A DNA stretch of 64,000 nucleotides, taken from JASGJS01 sp047601185 (GTDB lineage: Bacteria; Pseudomonadota; Gammaproteobacteria; JAURND01). The position numbers were made by a program, and so were the translations under genes. The stretch is from positions 310,001 to 374,000 of the forward strand of contig JASGJS010000001.1 of NCBI GenBank assembly GCA_047601185.1, in the 5' to 3' direction. This document shows positions 44,308-52,366 of this stretch, piece after piece; position 1 is the first letter of the stretch; each line of letters begins with the position of its first letter. The notes under the pieces are model-generated. The model ran no database searches. It was not told where the DNA came from and worked only from the letters and a program-made list of their open reading frames with translations.

Positions 44308-44838
44308 TTATTTAGCCTGCCCGTAAATATTTGCCCACACAATGTCTTCAAACCCAAAATTTTTCAAATCTTTTATTCTTTCAGGAAATAAAATGCCATC
44401 CAAATGATCGCATTCGTGTTGCAAAATACGTGCGTGAAAGCCCGTTGCGATGCCTTCTTTTTTTTCACCTGATGGCGTATAGCCTGCATAATGAATTTCC
44501 AAATAACGCGGCACTTTTCCTCGCAATCCGGGGACACTTAAGCACCCTTCCCATCCCTCCACCACTTCATCAGTCAGTGTTGTTAGCACAGGATTAACTA
44601 AAACAGTTAAAGGCACCGGTTTTTCATTGGGATAGCGTTGACTTTTTTCAAACCCATAAATAATAACCCTTTTGTTAATGCCAATTTGAGGGGCTGAAAT
44701 GCCTACCCCCCCCTGTTTTTGCATAGCTTGATGCAACGTTTCTACAAGATTTTCTAATGCGTTGGAAAAAACTTCCACTTCTTGGGAGCGAGTTTGCAGT
44801 CGCTTTTCACCCATTTTTAAAATGTTTAAATTTTCCAT
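44308..44838 (-). CDS. def: Peptide deformylase
   Basis: Removes the formyl group from nascent N-terminal Met. The three motifs are present: GVGISAPQ (residues 44-51), EGCLS (97-101; metal Cys99) and QHECDHLDG (metal His141 and His145, catalytic Glu142). The 176-residue size is normal. Motif 1 has Ser for the first Ala of the usual AAPQ. It is not next to fmt, where def is often found, so it may be a second deformylase; a paralogue elsewhere cannot be excluded. Confidence 0.95.
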   Translation of the reverse strand: MENLNILKMGEKRLQTRSQEVEVFSNALENLVETLHQAMQKQGGVGISAPQIGINKRVIIYGFEKSQRYPNEKPVPLTVLVNPVLTTLTDEVVEGWEGCLSVPGLRGKVPRYLEIHYAGYTPSGEKKEGIATGFHARILQHECDHLDGILFPERIKDLKNFGFEDIVWANIYGQAK

Positions 44839-44866
44839 CTTACCTCCTCATCAATGGGAATAAGTG

Positions 44867-46132
44867 CTAAATAGTTACGGAAATGTTTTCTATTAATGAT
44901 TTTCTCTCAAGGAATAAAACACCAGACAATCCTAAGGCCGCAGAAAATATTAAATAAAGAGACGGCGCCATGGTCCCTTGAAAAATCTTACTCAAATACA
45001 AAGTTAATAACGGTGCGGTACTTCCAAAAATGGTCATACTCAGATTGAAGGCAATGCCTACCCCTGAACAACGCAGCTGCAAGGGAAATTGTTTTAAAAG
45101 CATCGGCATGAGTGCTCCCGCATTTAACCCTATACAAACTACCAATAAACTTTCTGCGACTAAAGCTGATGAGAGTGTTTGTTTGTTTAAACAAGAAAAA
45201 ATGAGCGGCGCCATTATCATAAAACTGAGATTAGACGCGATCAGCGGCAGCCGATAGCCAATTTTATCCACCCATAAACCGACCAGTAGAACAGCTATAA
45301 AAGCCGCCAAAAAGCTTGCGCCACAAATTAACATGGATACATGATAATCAAATATATTATTAAAATACGTTGGTATATAGACAGCAAAAATATAAGCAGA
45401 AACAGCCAGGCTGGCACAAGCTAATACGCATCGAAATGTCGTTTTTTTGTAAAATGCGATAACTTCTATGAGCGGATTTTTTGCCAATTTTCCTGTCTGC
45501 TGCATCATCAAAAAAGGTTGAGATTCACGCTGTCGATTACGCACGAGCACAACCAAGGTTCCAAACAGAATAGAAAGCAAAAAAGGGATGCGCCAGCCCC
45601 AAGCTACCAGCTGATGCTCTGTTAAGAGTAAAGAGGTAAACAAAACAATCAGCGATCCTGCTAATAAACCCAAATAAACGCTGCCTAATATGACACTCCC
45701 TGCGAGACCAGGCTGAGTCTTTGGCACTACCTCAGCAAGAAAAACGGAAGCACCTGTTTCTTCCCCACTCATTGAAAACCCCTGCAAAATCCGTAATGAG
45801 ACGAATACGACCGACGCCCATAAGCCGATATCTGCAAACGTAGGCACAAGCCCCACTAAGCTCGTTGCACCGGTAGAAATCGCAATCGAGAGGATCAACA
45901 ATTTTTTTCGGCCAATTTTGTCACCATAATAACCAAACAAACAAGCGCCTATGGGCCGCATTAAACACCCTAACGCAAACACCGCAAATCCTAACATTTT
46001 GGTGGTATAAAGATCTGAAACTGGAAAAAATACCTGACTCAATAATTGGGAGAAATAGCCAAATAAAATATAATCATAGAATTGAATAATATTGCCTAAG
46101 GTACAACTGATAATAATATTTTTATTTTTCAC
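44867..46132 (-). CDS. MFS transporter of the metabolite/H+ symporter (MHS, ProP-like) family
   Basis: The 421-residue protein has 12 helices and the MHS features: the start NIIQFYDYILFGYFSQLLSQ, the GCLMRPIGACLFGYYGDKIGRKK loop, and LRILQGFSMSGEETGASVFLAEV. Family members import proline, betaine, citrate or other carboxylates; the substrate here is unknown. In parasites such transporters often bring in host metabolites. A 28-base gap separates it from def on the same strand. Confidence 0.9.
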   Translation of the reverse strand: MKNKNIIISCTLGNIIQFYDYILFGYFSQLLSQVFFPVSDLYTTKMLGFAVFALGCLMRPIGACLFGYYGDKIGRKKLLILSIAISTGATSLVGLVPTFADIGLWASVVFVSLRILQGFSMSGEETGASVFLAEVVPKTQPGLAGSVILGSVYLGLLAGSLIVLFTSLLLTEHQLVAWGWRIPFLLSILFGTLVVLVRNRQRESQPFLMMQQTGKLAKNPLIEVIAFYKKTTFRCVLACASLAVSAYIFAVYIPTYFNNIFDYHVSMLICGASFLAAFIAVLLVGLWVDKIGYRLPLIASNLSFMIMAPLIFSCLNKQTLSSALVAESLLVVCIGLNAGALMPMLLKQFPLQLRCSGVGIAFNLSMTIFGSTAPLLTLYLSKIFQGTMAPSLYLIFSAALGLSGVLFLERKSLIENISVTI

Positions 46133-46178
46133 TCGCTCAATTTCCTAATTAGATGCTGAATTGTTACATTTTTATTTT

Positions 46179-46376
46179 GTATCCATTCAGCACAGCCTAA
46201 GGGAAGCTTGAGCTCAGAATAGGTAGGAGGCGTCGTCCTCGCATGGATGCGGGGATCCAGTCTGCAGGAAGCAAAACTTTACATCCTTGTAATCTGGATC
46301 CCGGCATCCATGCCGGGACGACGCCTCCTGCCTATTTATAAGATCAAGCTCTCCCTAGGATGTGCTGAATGGATAC
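46179..46376. mobile_element. Family B inverted-repeat element, full copy
   Basis: A 198-bp near-palindrome: GTATCCATTCAGCACAGCCT and AGGGAAGCTTGAGCTC on the left; AGATCAAGCTCTCCCTAGGA and TGTGCTGAATGGATAC on the right. The arms pair for most of their length, with GGAGGCGTCGTCC matching GGACGACGCCTCC. No ORF. It stands downstream of the sensor-like gene (46479) with a partial copy at 46391-46500 immediately beside it, so the 346-base gap 46133-46478 is almost entirely repeat. Confidence 0.85.
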
Positions 46377-46390
46377 TTTATTTTATAAAT

Positions 46391-46500
46391 ATTCAGCACT
46401 TTCTAAGATAAGCTCAGTGCTCCTAAGAAGGCACTTAAGAGGACGACGCCTCTTGCCCATTTTAAGTTCAAGCTTGCCTTAGGATGTGCTGAATGGATAC
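46391..46500. repeat. Family B repeat, partial copy abutting a gene end
   Basis: ATTCAGCACTTTCTAAG.. to GAGGACGACGCCTCTTGCCC and AGCTTGCCTTAGGATGTGCT/GAATGGATAC. Its right end, read on the minus strand, supplies the last codons (KYPFSTS) and stop of the gene at 46479, which suggests insertion into the 3' part of that gene. Confidence 0.75.
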
Positions 46501-47150
46501 TTTATTTTATTTTTAAAATCAACATGAATAATATTGCTTTCCGGTTTATAAATCGCATTTTGTAATTGATAATCTTTTGAATATCTGGCTGGAGGCTCCC
46601 CCCCTTGAAAAGCATAAAATGTGTCAATAACAGGGGGGGTAAAATCGCCGCAGTATTCCGCATATATATTGCGCAATTCCATATAAGCGAAATCACCCAT
46701 TCTCAACAATTCATTGATATTATTCACTACTTTTGATTGAAAATCCAAATTATGTCTTTTGGTTGCAAACGAATAGATCAGATAAAAATCATTCCATTTG
46801 CGAACCAACATAAAACCATATTTTAAATTCAGCACACCTTCTCTAATTTCAGCAATTTTGTCAGCATATTTTTTATGACATGCGTTTTTCCACCAATAAA
46901 ACTCATGTTTTTGATAATATTCGGGGGAAATAATGCCATCATACTGTGCGTAACCACGCTTACAGATTTCGTAACCATGCGAAGGTGTACCGGACAAAAA
47001 CAACATTTCTTCGTCAGGACGGACTAAATCTAAAGAAAAGTGCTCTATGTCATGAATTCCTAATATTTGCTTAAAAACAGCACAAATTTGATATCTATGT
47101 ACAAAAGACAAGGTTGAAACATTTTTATGTAGTTTCATATGAGCAACCAA
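46479..47150 (-). CDS. Sensor-domain protein resembling the N-terminus of Legionellales LuxR-type regulators, probably truncated
   Basis: The 223-residue protein lacks any HTH. It shares the general layout of the autoinducer-binding-like sensor half of LuxR-type proteins in this group: ILGIHDIEHFSLDLVRPD, a YYQKHEFYWW segment and YGFMLVRKWNDFYLIYSFAT followed by a HTH-linker-like helix. The last seven residues and stop come from a family B repeat, so a HTH may have been lost. The next gene upstream (47239) holds a LuxR HTH. Assignment is by pattern only. Confidence 0.6.
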   Translation of the reverse strand: MVAHMKLHKNVSTLSFVHRYQICAVFKQILGIHDIEHFSLDLVRPDEEMLFLSGTPSHGYEICKRGYAQYDGIISPEYYQKHEFYWWKNACHKKYADKIAEIREGVLNLKYGFMLVRKWNDFYLIYSFATKRHNLDFQSKVVNNINELLRMGDFAYMELRNIYAEYCGDFTPPVIDTFYAFQGGEPPARYSKDYQLQNAIYKPESNIIHVDFKNKIKYPFSTS

Positions 47151-47238
47151 AATAAATGCACTGAAAAAAATCGATAATGATTACCAATTCAGCGCATTTA
47201 TTCTAATCTTTTGTCAACCAAATAACAACCCAGGCTTT

Positions 47239-47703
47239 TTATTTTGAGCAGCCTTGTCTAAATGAATCCAATGTTGGGACATTAATATACCCATAAAGGT
47301 TAGCTTTCTCAAAAATACGTTCTTTATTGAAGGCTTTCCACTTGTTTTTAATATTTGAAATGTGTGCCTCTACGGTTCTGGGAGAAATATTTAAAATATT
47401 TGCAATGGATTTTATGGATTTTGCTTGCAATAAATAAAATAAACATTCCTCTTCTCGCCGGGATAAATTTTCTATCTCCTCTGGGCTATATTTTTTGCGT
47501 AATTTGATTGCATCGCGGGGATGCATCTTTTCTGAAATTAGTACAATAGATGGCAGCGACTGAATACTCATGATTCCTCCTGATAGCATAGCCAAATCCA
47601 CAGATTTAACAATTTTAGTTGGTAACTCAAAGAGAATTTTATCACTCAAAATGAACTTGTCAATCCCTTCATTATTTCGAATTGAAAGAAAACTGCCATA
47701 CAA
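47239..47703 (-). CDS. LuxR-type HTH transcriptional regulator
   Basis: The 154-residue protein has a C-terminal LuxR/FixJ HTH (about residues 78-135): ENLSRREEECLFYLLQAKSI, IANILNISPRTVEAHISNIK, matching the GerE pattern (LTxRExEVLxLxxxGxxxKxIAxxLxISxxTVxxHxxNI). The N-terminal 75 residues are unlike a receiver domain and too short for one, so the signal input is unclear. It is followed by the sensor-like gene on the same strand and is divergent from the XRE regulator. Confidence 0.85.
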   Translation of the reverse strand: MYGSFLSIRNNEGIDKFILSDKILFELPTKIVKSVDLAMLSGGIMSIQSLPSIVLISEKMHPRDAIKLRKKYSPEEIENLSRREEECLFYLLQAKSIKSIANILNISPRTVEAHISNIKNKWKAFNKERIFEKANLYGYINVPTLDSFRQGCSK

Positions 47704-47785
47704 ATTTATAATTCCGAATAATTCTGCTTGCTTTTGTAGTAAAAAAAGTTATTATAGCCAAATGATCATTGATTCGAGGTCCGCA

Positions 47786-48346
47786 ATGGAACTTTCAAAA
47801 CGAATAAGTTTAGCGCAAGCAATCGGTGGGCGCTTAAAGTTACTCAGACAACGGGCAGGCTTTACCGCCGTTAAAGATTTTGCGATGACCTGCGATATTC
47901 CTGAATCTACCTACTATCAGTATGAAACGGGAAAGCGCGCTATCCCATTAGAGACCTTATTAAAATACAGCGAATTATTTAAGGTGAATATTGAATGGCT
48001 TTTGACAGGGCAAGGTCCTAAAGAAAAAAATGCAAAAGAGACAGAAGCCAGACATCCCGATCAGCTCTCCCCTATCAAAAATCGTATTGAATTAGTCGAT
48101 GTTCACCTATTACAGAATATCTTCAAAGCCTTGGTGCCTTTATTGAAAGATCATGCCATTGCATTAGAGGCGAGCGATTATTCGGAGTTTTATATTGATA
48201 TTTATAACAATATCATTAATTTAAGCGCCACTTCCAAGGAGCAGGAGTTAATTATGGATATGCTGGTCAATTCGCTTTTGCAATTTAGTCGGAAAAATCA
48301 TCATAAAATGATTCAGCAGCCAGAAGGGATTTCTCAGTCGTCCTGA
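47786..48346 (+). CDS. XRE-family (Cro/CI-type) transcriptional regulator
   Basis: The 186-residue product starts at the ATG at 47786 (MELSKRISLAQAIGGRLK) because GAGGT lies 5-9 bases upstream; the frame is open 72 residues further, but that overlaps the divergent LuxR-type gene. Residues about 10-75 form the HTH_XRE domain: IGGRLKLLRQRAGFTAVKDFA, PESTYYQYETGKRAIPLETL, NIEWLLTGQG. The C-terminal half is helical with no S24 peptidase motif. The 82-base gap to 47703 must hold both promoters and its operator; no clear palindrome is seen. Confidence 0.85.
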   Translation: MELSKRISLAQAIGGRLKLLRQRAGFTAVKDFAMTCDIPESTYYQYETGKRAIPLETLLKYSELFKVNIEWLLTGQGPKEKNAKETEARHPDQLSPIKNRIELVDVHLLQNIFKALVPLLKDHAIALEASDYSEFYIDIYNNIINLSATSKEQELIMDMLVNSLLQFSRKNHHKMIQQPEGISQSS

Positions 48347-48350
48347 GTTC

Positions 48351-48398
48351 CCCCTCATCCGCCTATCGGCACCTTCTCCCACAAAAAAGGGGAGAAGG
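48351..48398. repeat. Family E REP-like hairpin at a convergent gene junction
   Basis: CCCCTCATCCGCCTATCGGC followed by ACCTTCTCCC, a short A-rich loop and GGGGAGAAGGC. The stem CCTTCTCCC/GGGGAGAAGG has 9 pairs. It lies between the convergent XRE gene and tolQ and could end transcription from both sides. A second copy is at 58467-58510. Confidence 0.75.
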
Positions 48399-48450
48399 CC
48401 CCACATCAAATTTTATAAGAATTCTCTGGAAGGCGTTTTTTCTGATATTC

Positions 48451-49158
48451 TCACTCTACTAAACTTTCCACCTGCCTAGTCGACTGCAAGTGTGTTTGCC
48501 GGAATAAAATGCTGGAGAATTCTTCTTGGAACGTTTCATACACATTGACGAGACGCTCTATTTCGCTATTGAATTTGTTATAAGCAATAACCGCTGGGAT
48601 CGCAGCAAATAACCCCATCGCCGTGGCAATCAAAGCTTCTGAGATACCAGGAGCTACCATAGCAATGGTGGATTGCTGCATACCCACCAACCCTTGGAAG
48701 GAAGTCATAATGCCCCATACGGTACCAAATAGCCCAATATAAGGGCTTGTAGAACCTACCGTGGCTAAGAAAGCCACATGACGCTCTAGTTTATCCATTT
48801 CTTTAGCACTGGCCACGCGCATCGCACGCTCAACGCCATGCATTAACGCTTCGGCATGAATGCCAGGACGCTGGTGCAAACGCGTATATTCTCTAAACCC
48901 CGCATGAAAAATGGTTTCTAATCCATGTAATTCCGCATTACGTTTAGCCAATCCTTCATACAGTTTGCTCAAATCAGCCCCAGACCAAAATTGATCTTCG
49001 AATCTCGTCACAGCCCGCTTAGTCGCCTTCAAAAAAAAGCTGCGTTGAAAAATAAAAGTCCATGAAAAAATTGAGGCTATCATCAGCACCAGCATCACAC
49101 ATTTGACGACCAGACCAGCCTGTACCACAAAAGTTAACAAGGACGGACTTGCACTCAT
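48451..49158 (-). CDS. tolQ: TolQ-type proton channel subunit of the Tol-Pal system
   Basis: The 235-residue inner-membrane protein has three helices (about residues 12-35, 135-160, 170-195). The MotA/TolQ/ExbB core is clear: LERHVAFLATVGSTSPYIGL, FGTVWGIMTSFQGLVGMQQS and PGISEALIATAMGLFAAIPAV. The length and APGISEAL fit TolQ better than ExbB. It overlaps aspS as ATGA. No tolR or tolA follows; the next gene is convergent, so its partners must lie elsewhere. Confidence 0.9.
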   Translation of the reverse strand: MSASPSLLTFVVQAGLVVKCVMLVLMIASIFSWTFIFQRSFFLKATKRAVTRFEDQFWSGADLSKLYEGLAKRNAELHGLETIFHAGFREYTRLHQRPGIHAEALMHGVERAMRVASAKEMDKLERHVAFLATVGSTSPYIGLFGTVWGIMTSFQGLVGMQQSTIAMVAPGISEALIATAMGLFAAIPAVIAYNKFNSEIERLVNVYETFQEEFSSILFRQTHLQSTRQVESLVE

Positions 49159-50930
49159 TTTGTATCTCCTAGGGTTTTAATACTGAGTTCCCGTAGTTGC
49201 GCCGAGCTCACATGAGCCGGAGCATTGGTTAAAGGACATTGTGCGGACTGAGTTTTCGGAAAAGCAATCACATCACGAATGGAAGTCCCGCCTGTTAATA
49301 GCATCACTAAACGATCCATCCCGAAAGCCACTCCTCCGTGGGGTGGGCATCCATAACGAAAAGCATTCAGTAAATGCGAAAATTTTTCTTCGGCTTCTGC
49401 CTGACCGATGCCTAGCACTTCAAAGACCGCACGCTGTAATTCCGCGGAATGAATGCGAATAGAGCCACCCCCCAACTCTACCCCATTTAACACCAAATCA
49501 TACGCGCGAGAATTCACTTGTCCAGGATTGGCTAATAAATTTTCAACGGATTCGACGCGAGGCGCTGTAAAGGGATGATGCACAGACTGCCAGCGTTTTT
49601 CTTTACTATCCCATTCAAACAGAGGGAAATCGGTCACCCACAAAAAGCGCCAACCGGCTTCCACTAACTTTCGATCTTGTCCTAATTTAATACGCAAAGC
49701 GCCTAAGGCATCATTGACAATTTTAGCCTGGTCAGCGCCAAAAAAGACGATATCTCCATTCGTTGCGCCCACTCTTTCTAAAATTTGCATCAAAACATCG
49801 GGGGGGATAAATTTAACAATAGGGGATTGCAATCCTTCAGACCCCTGGGCTAAATCATTGACTTTAATATAAGCCAATCCCTTAGCCCCATAAATACCGA
49901 CCAAACGGGTATAGTCATCAATTTCCTTACGAGACAAATCCGCGCCTTGTGGTAAACGTAATGCTGCAACGCGACAGGCTGGATCGGCGGCCATTTGCGC
50001 AAACACCTTAAACTCAATATTACTGACCAAATCACCGACATCGACCAATTCTAATGGGATGCGTAAATCGGGTTTATCACTGCCAAAACGCCGCATTGCT
50101 TCAGCATAAGTCATTCTTGGAAAAACATCTGGCAAATCTGTGGCTAACAGATGTGAAAACAGATCACGCACCATGCCTTCAATCAGGTGCTGAATGTCGT
50201 TCTCTTGAATAAATGACATCTCCATATCGAGCTGGGTGAATTCAGGTTGACGATCCGCACGCAAATCCTCATCGCGAAAACAACGCACGATTTGATAGTA
50301 ACGATCAATACCTGCCACCATGAGCAGCTGTTTAAAAATTTGGGGGGACTGCGGCAAAGCGTAAAACGCGCCAGGATGCACGCGGCTGGGAACTAAATAA
50401 TCTCGAGCTCCTTCCGGCGTTGCTTTCGTGAGCATAGGGGTTTCGACTTCTATAAAACCGGCTTCATCTAAGTAGTGACGAATCAACTGGTTGACTCGAC
50501 TGCGCAATTTAATCCGCTGCGTCATTTCTGGACGTCTTAAATCTAAGTAACGATACCGTAAGCGGGTCTCTTCATTGACATCACCGTATTCATCAATCCT
50601 GAACGGCGGTGGTTCGGCAGGATTGAGGATCTCTAAATGCTGAGTCAAAACCTCAATACCTCCCGTTGGCAATTTTTTATTCACCGTACCTTCAGGTCGC
50701 GCCCTGACCAATCCTCTGACTTTAACCACATATTCACCCCGTACCGTTTCTGCCAGCTTAAAAACGGCAACTTCTTGGGGGTCAAATACCACTTGCAGAA
50801 TACCTTCACGATCCCGCAGATCAAAGAAAATTAACCCTCCATGATCACGGCGACGATGCACCCAGCCGCATACTTCCACGGTCTGCCCAATAAAAGATTC
50901 ATTTAGATGACCACAATAATGCGTTCTCAT
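49155..50930 (-). CDS. aspS: Aspartyl-tRNA synthetase
   Basis: The 591-residue class II synthetase has an OB-fold anticodon domain (VCGWVHRRRDHGGLIFFDLR), motif 2 FRDEDLRADRQPEFTQLDME, the bacterial GAD insertion (about residues 290-420) and motif 3 GVAFGMDRLVMLLTG. It is the bacterial full-length type. It heads the aspS-tolQ pair; both starts and stops overlap by 4 bases. Confidence 0.98.
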   Translation of the reverse strand: MRTHYCGHLNESFIGQTVEVCGWVHRRRDHGGLIFFDLRDREGILQVVFDPQEVAVFKLAETVRGEYVVKVRGLVRARPEGTVNKKLPTGGIEVLTQHLEILNPAEPPPFRIDEYGDVNEETRLRYRYLDLRRPEMTQRIKLRSRVNQLIRHYLDEAGFIEVETPMLTKATPEGARDYLVPSRVHPGAFYALPQSPQIFKQLLMVAGIDRYYQIVRCFRDEDLRADRQPEFTQLDMEMSFIQENDIQHLIEGMVRDLFSHLLATDLPDVFPRMTYAEAMRRFGSDKPDLRIPLELVDVGDLVSNIEFKVFAQMAADPACRVAALRLPQGADLSRKEIDDYTRLVGIYGAKGLAYIKVNDLAQGSEGLQSPIVKFIPPDVLMQILERVGATNGDIVFFGADQAKIVNDALGALRIKLGQDRKLVEAGWRFLWVTDFPLFEWDSKEKRWQSVHHPFTAPRVESVENLLANPGQVNSRAYDLVLNGVELGGGSIRIHSAELQRAVFEVLGIGQAEAEEKFSHLLNAFRYGCPPHGGVAFGMDRLVMLLTGGTSIRDVIAFPKTQSAQCPLTNAPAHVSSAQLRELSIKTLGDTK

Positions 50931-51002
50931 GTTTTAATCCGGTTAAAAAGTCAGGGGCATGGATTATAGCCTAATTTCATGCTCGATATGAAGATGCTTT
51001 GA

Positions 51003-51060
51003 CCATTCTGACAGAGACTTCGGGAAAGTCTTGACTATTCCGGAGGCTCTGTCAGAATGG
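51003..51060. promoter_or_regulatory. 58-bp imperfect palindrome with perfect 14-bp ends
   Basis: CCATTCTGACAGAG (51003-51016) pairs with CTCTGTCAGAATGG (51047-51060), and the next bases inward (GACTTCGGGAAAGTC against GACTATTCCGGAGG) pair in part. It covers the likely start of the Ser/Pro-rich gene (TTG at 51031). It could be an operator, a hairpin that hides the ribosome site, or a further small repeat family with one copy here. Confidence 0.55.
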
Positions 51061-51636
51061 CCACATGCTACGGAATCCACAATTTACCAAAAAATGAAGC
51101 AACCATACGAAACGACAGACCAGGAAGGTATTGTCAAAAAACAACGGCTAAGTGGTACAACCGAAAAAAAAATTAGACAACCAGAAGAAAGATTGAGTCC
51201 TTCATCAGGATTAACCTTTTGGTCGCCCACCCCCCATAACACTGGTCAAATCGAAACACCCCATCCTGAATCACCAAAATTCTCTCAATTTGTTAGCCCC
51301 AACATGATCGGTTTGGACGATTTACCTGATTTGTCACTACCCGGCAGTCCTTTAGCTCCCTCTGATCCAGCAGAGCCAAATTGGTCGGAATTGGATATTT
51401 CCTTTTTACCACCCTGTTCTTCCCCCACTGAGCTTAAATCTACCTCAGGCCTGCCTACAGAAGACGATACCACTGAGACCGAAACTTCTTCGGATTCTTT
51501 TAACCCTGAATGGCAGGCCCCCCCCTGTTTCGACTCAGTCTCGAACCACCACCCTATTTCCTCAAACTCATACCACGTGGGGCATTCCATCAACGGTCTT
51601 GGCAATGCAAGCCACTATTTTACATACGACGGATGA
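51031..51636 (+). CDS. Ser/Pro/Thr-rich disordered protein, 5' part of a probably split gene
   Basis: A 201-residue frame from a TTG at 51031; an ATG start at 51094 (MKQPYETTDQEG) is also possible and neither has a strong ribosome site. Composition is disordered: Ser, Pro, Thr and Glu dominate, with short acidic blocks (DDTTETETSS). A C8 run at 51518-51525 lies near the 3' end. One fewer C joins this frame to the helical frame that continues to 52366, giving a single protein of about 440 residues. Function unknown; the pattern suits a secreted or effector protein with a disordered head. Confidence 0.5.
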   Translation: MTIPEALSEWPHATESTIYQKMKQPYETTDQEGIVKKQRLSGTTEKKIRQPEERLSPSSGLTFWSPTPHNTGQIETPHPESPKFSQFVSPNMIGLDDLPDLSLPGSPLAPSDPAEPNWSELDISFLPPCSSPTELKSTSGLPTEDDTTETETSSDSFNPEWQAPPCFDSVSNHHPISSNSYHVGHSINGLGNASHYFTYDG

Positions 51637-52366
51637 ATCTAAACCTATGCAACGAGCATCAGCTCCGCCAGTTGCAAACATACCTTTCGTGTTTTGTTAT
51701 TTTCTGAACAAAAAAGGAATAATGCTTCAAGTATTAGGATTTTCAGACGATGAATTAGCAACCGCCTATATTCCAAAATATCAAAAATCGCTTAAGCCCT
51801 TGTTAAAGAATTTTATTGCCTCACTCAAACAAGTGCAGGCAAATATTTATCACCAGGATTGGGGTTTATTTGAAGCCACACAGGAATCCAATTATATTAT
51901 TATTCAAAATTTTTCAGTATTTTTAACACATCATACCGTGGAACTTACCTCATCATACGACAATAAAAATCAAAATAGAAAATGTTTAGCCCTTTATTCT
52001 AATCTATACATGCAACAATTATCCCCACAAGCCGTCGACCATTTACTTGAACGGGCGAAAAATCACCGTATTTCACGAATCATGCCTCAGAGCTTCACAG
52101 TTCGCAATGCGATAGATTTACTCATGTCATACGAATATAAAGCCAGAATTAAACTAAAATTAGACAGATGGATTCAACTTGCATTAATTAAGTCCAACCC
52201 TTTGCGCAGTTTTCAGCAATTATGCGCCACTATCACATCGGCTCCAATACTTCAATCACATGCCTCTCAAACAACTTTTTTTAAGCAGAACAACTTAACA
52301 AAAGACAAAAAAAATAAAAAACGCCATTCGCTGGATGAAAGTCGAGATTCAAGATTGACCTTTTAG
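51599..52366 (+). CDS. Helical protein of unknown function, 3' part of a probably split gene
   Basis: A 255-residue frame that overlaps the end of the previous one. The first ATG at 51599 has no ribosome site; the next good candidate is the ATG at 51722 (MLQVLGFSDDEL) behind AAAAAGGA, though spacing is short. Residues from about 42 onward are amphipathic helices (AYIPKYQKSLKPLLKNFIAS) with a basic C-terminal tail (KDKKNKKRHS). The frame is open back to the C8 run at 51518-51525, so it most likely continues the upstream gene. Its stop overlaps the convergent helicase stop. Confidence 0.5.
   Translation: MAMQATILHTTDESKPMQRASAPPVANIPFVFCYFLNKKGIMLQVLGFSDDELATAYIPKYQKSLKPLLKNFIASLKQVQANIYHQDWGLFEATQESNYIIIQNFSVFLTHHTVELTSSYDNKNQNRKCLALYSNLYMQQLSPQAVDHLLERAKNHRISRIMPQSFTVRNAIDLLMSYEYKARIKLKLDRWIQLALIKSNPLRSFQQLCATITSAPILQSHASQTTFFKQNNLTKDKKNKKRHSLDESRDSRLTF

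Noticed and set aside
47570..47785. 72-residue N-terminal extension of the XRE regulator
   Set aside because: It lies antisense to the LuxR-type gene and the GAGGT ribosome site marks 47786.
51510..51707. Third frame over the poly-C region as the true continuation
   Set aside because: It stops after 65 residues and has Arg/Leu/Cys-rich, low-quality sequence; the frame reaching 52366 is a better continuation.
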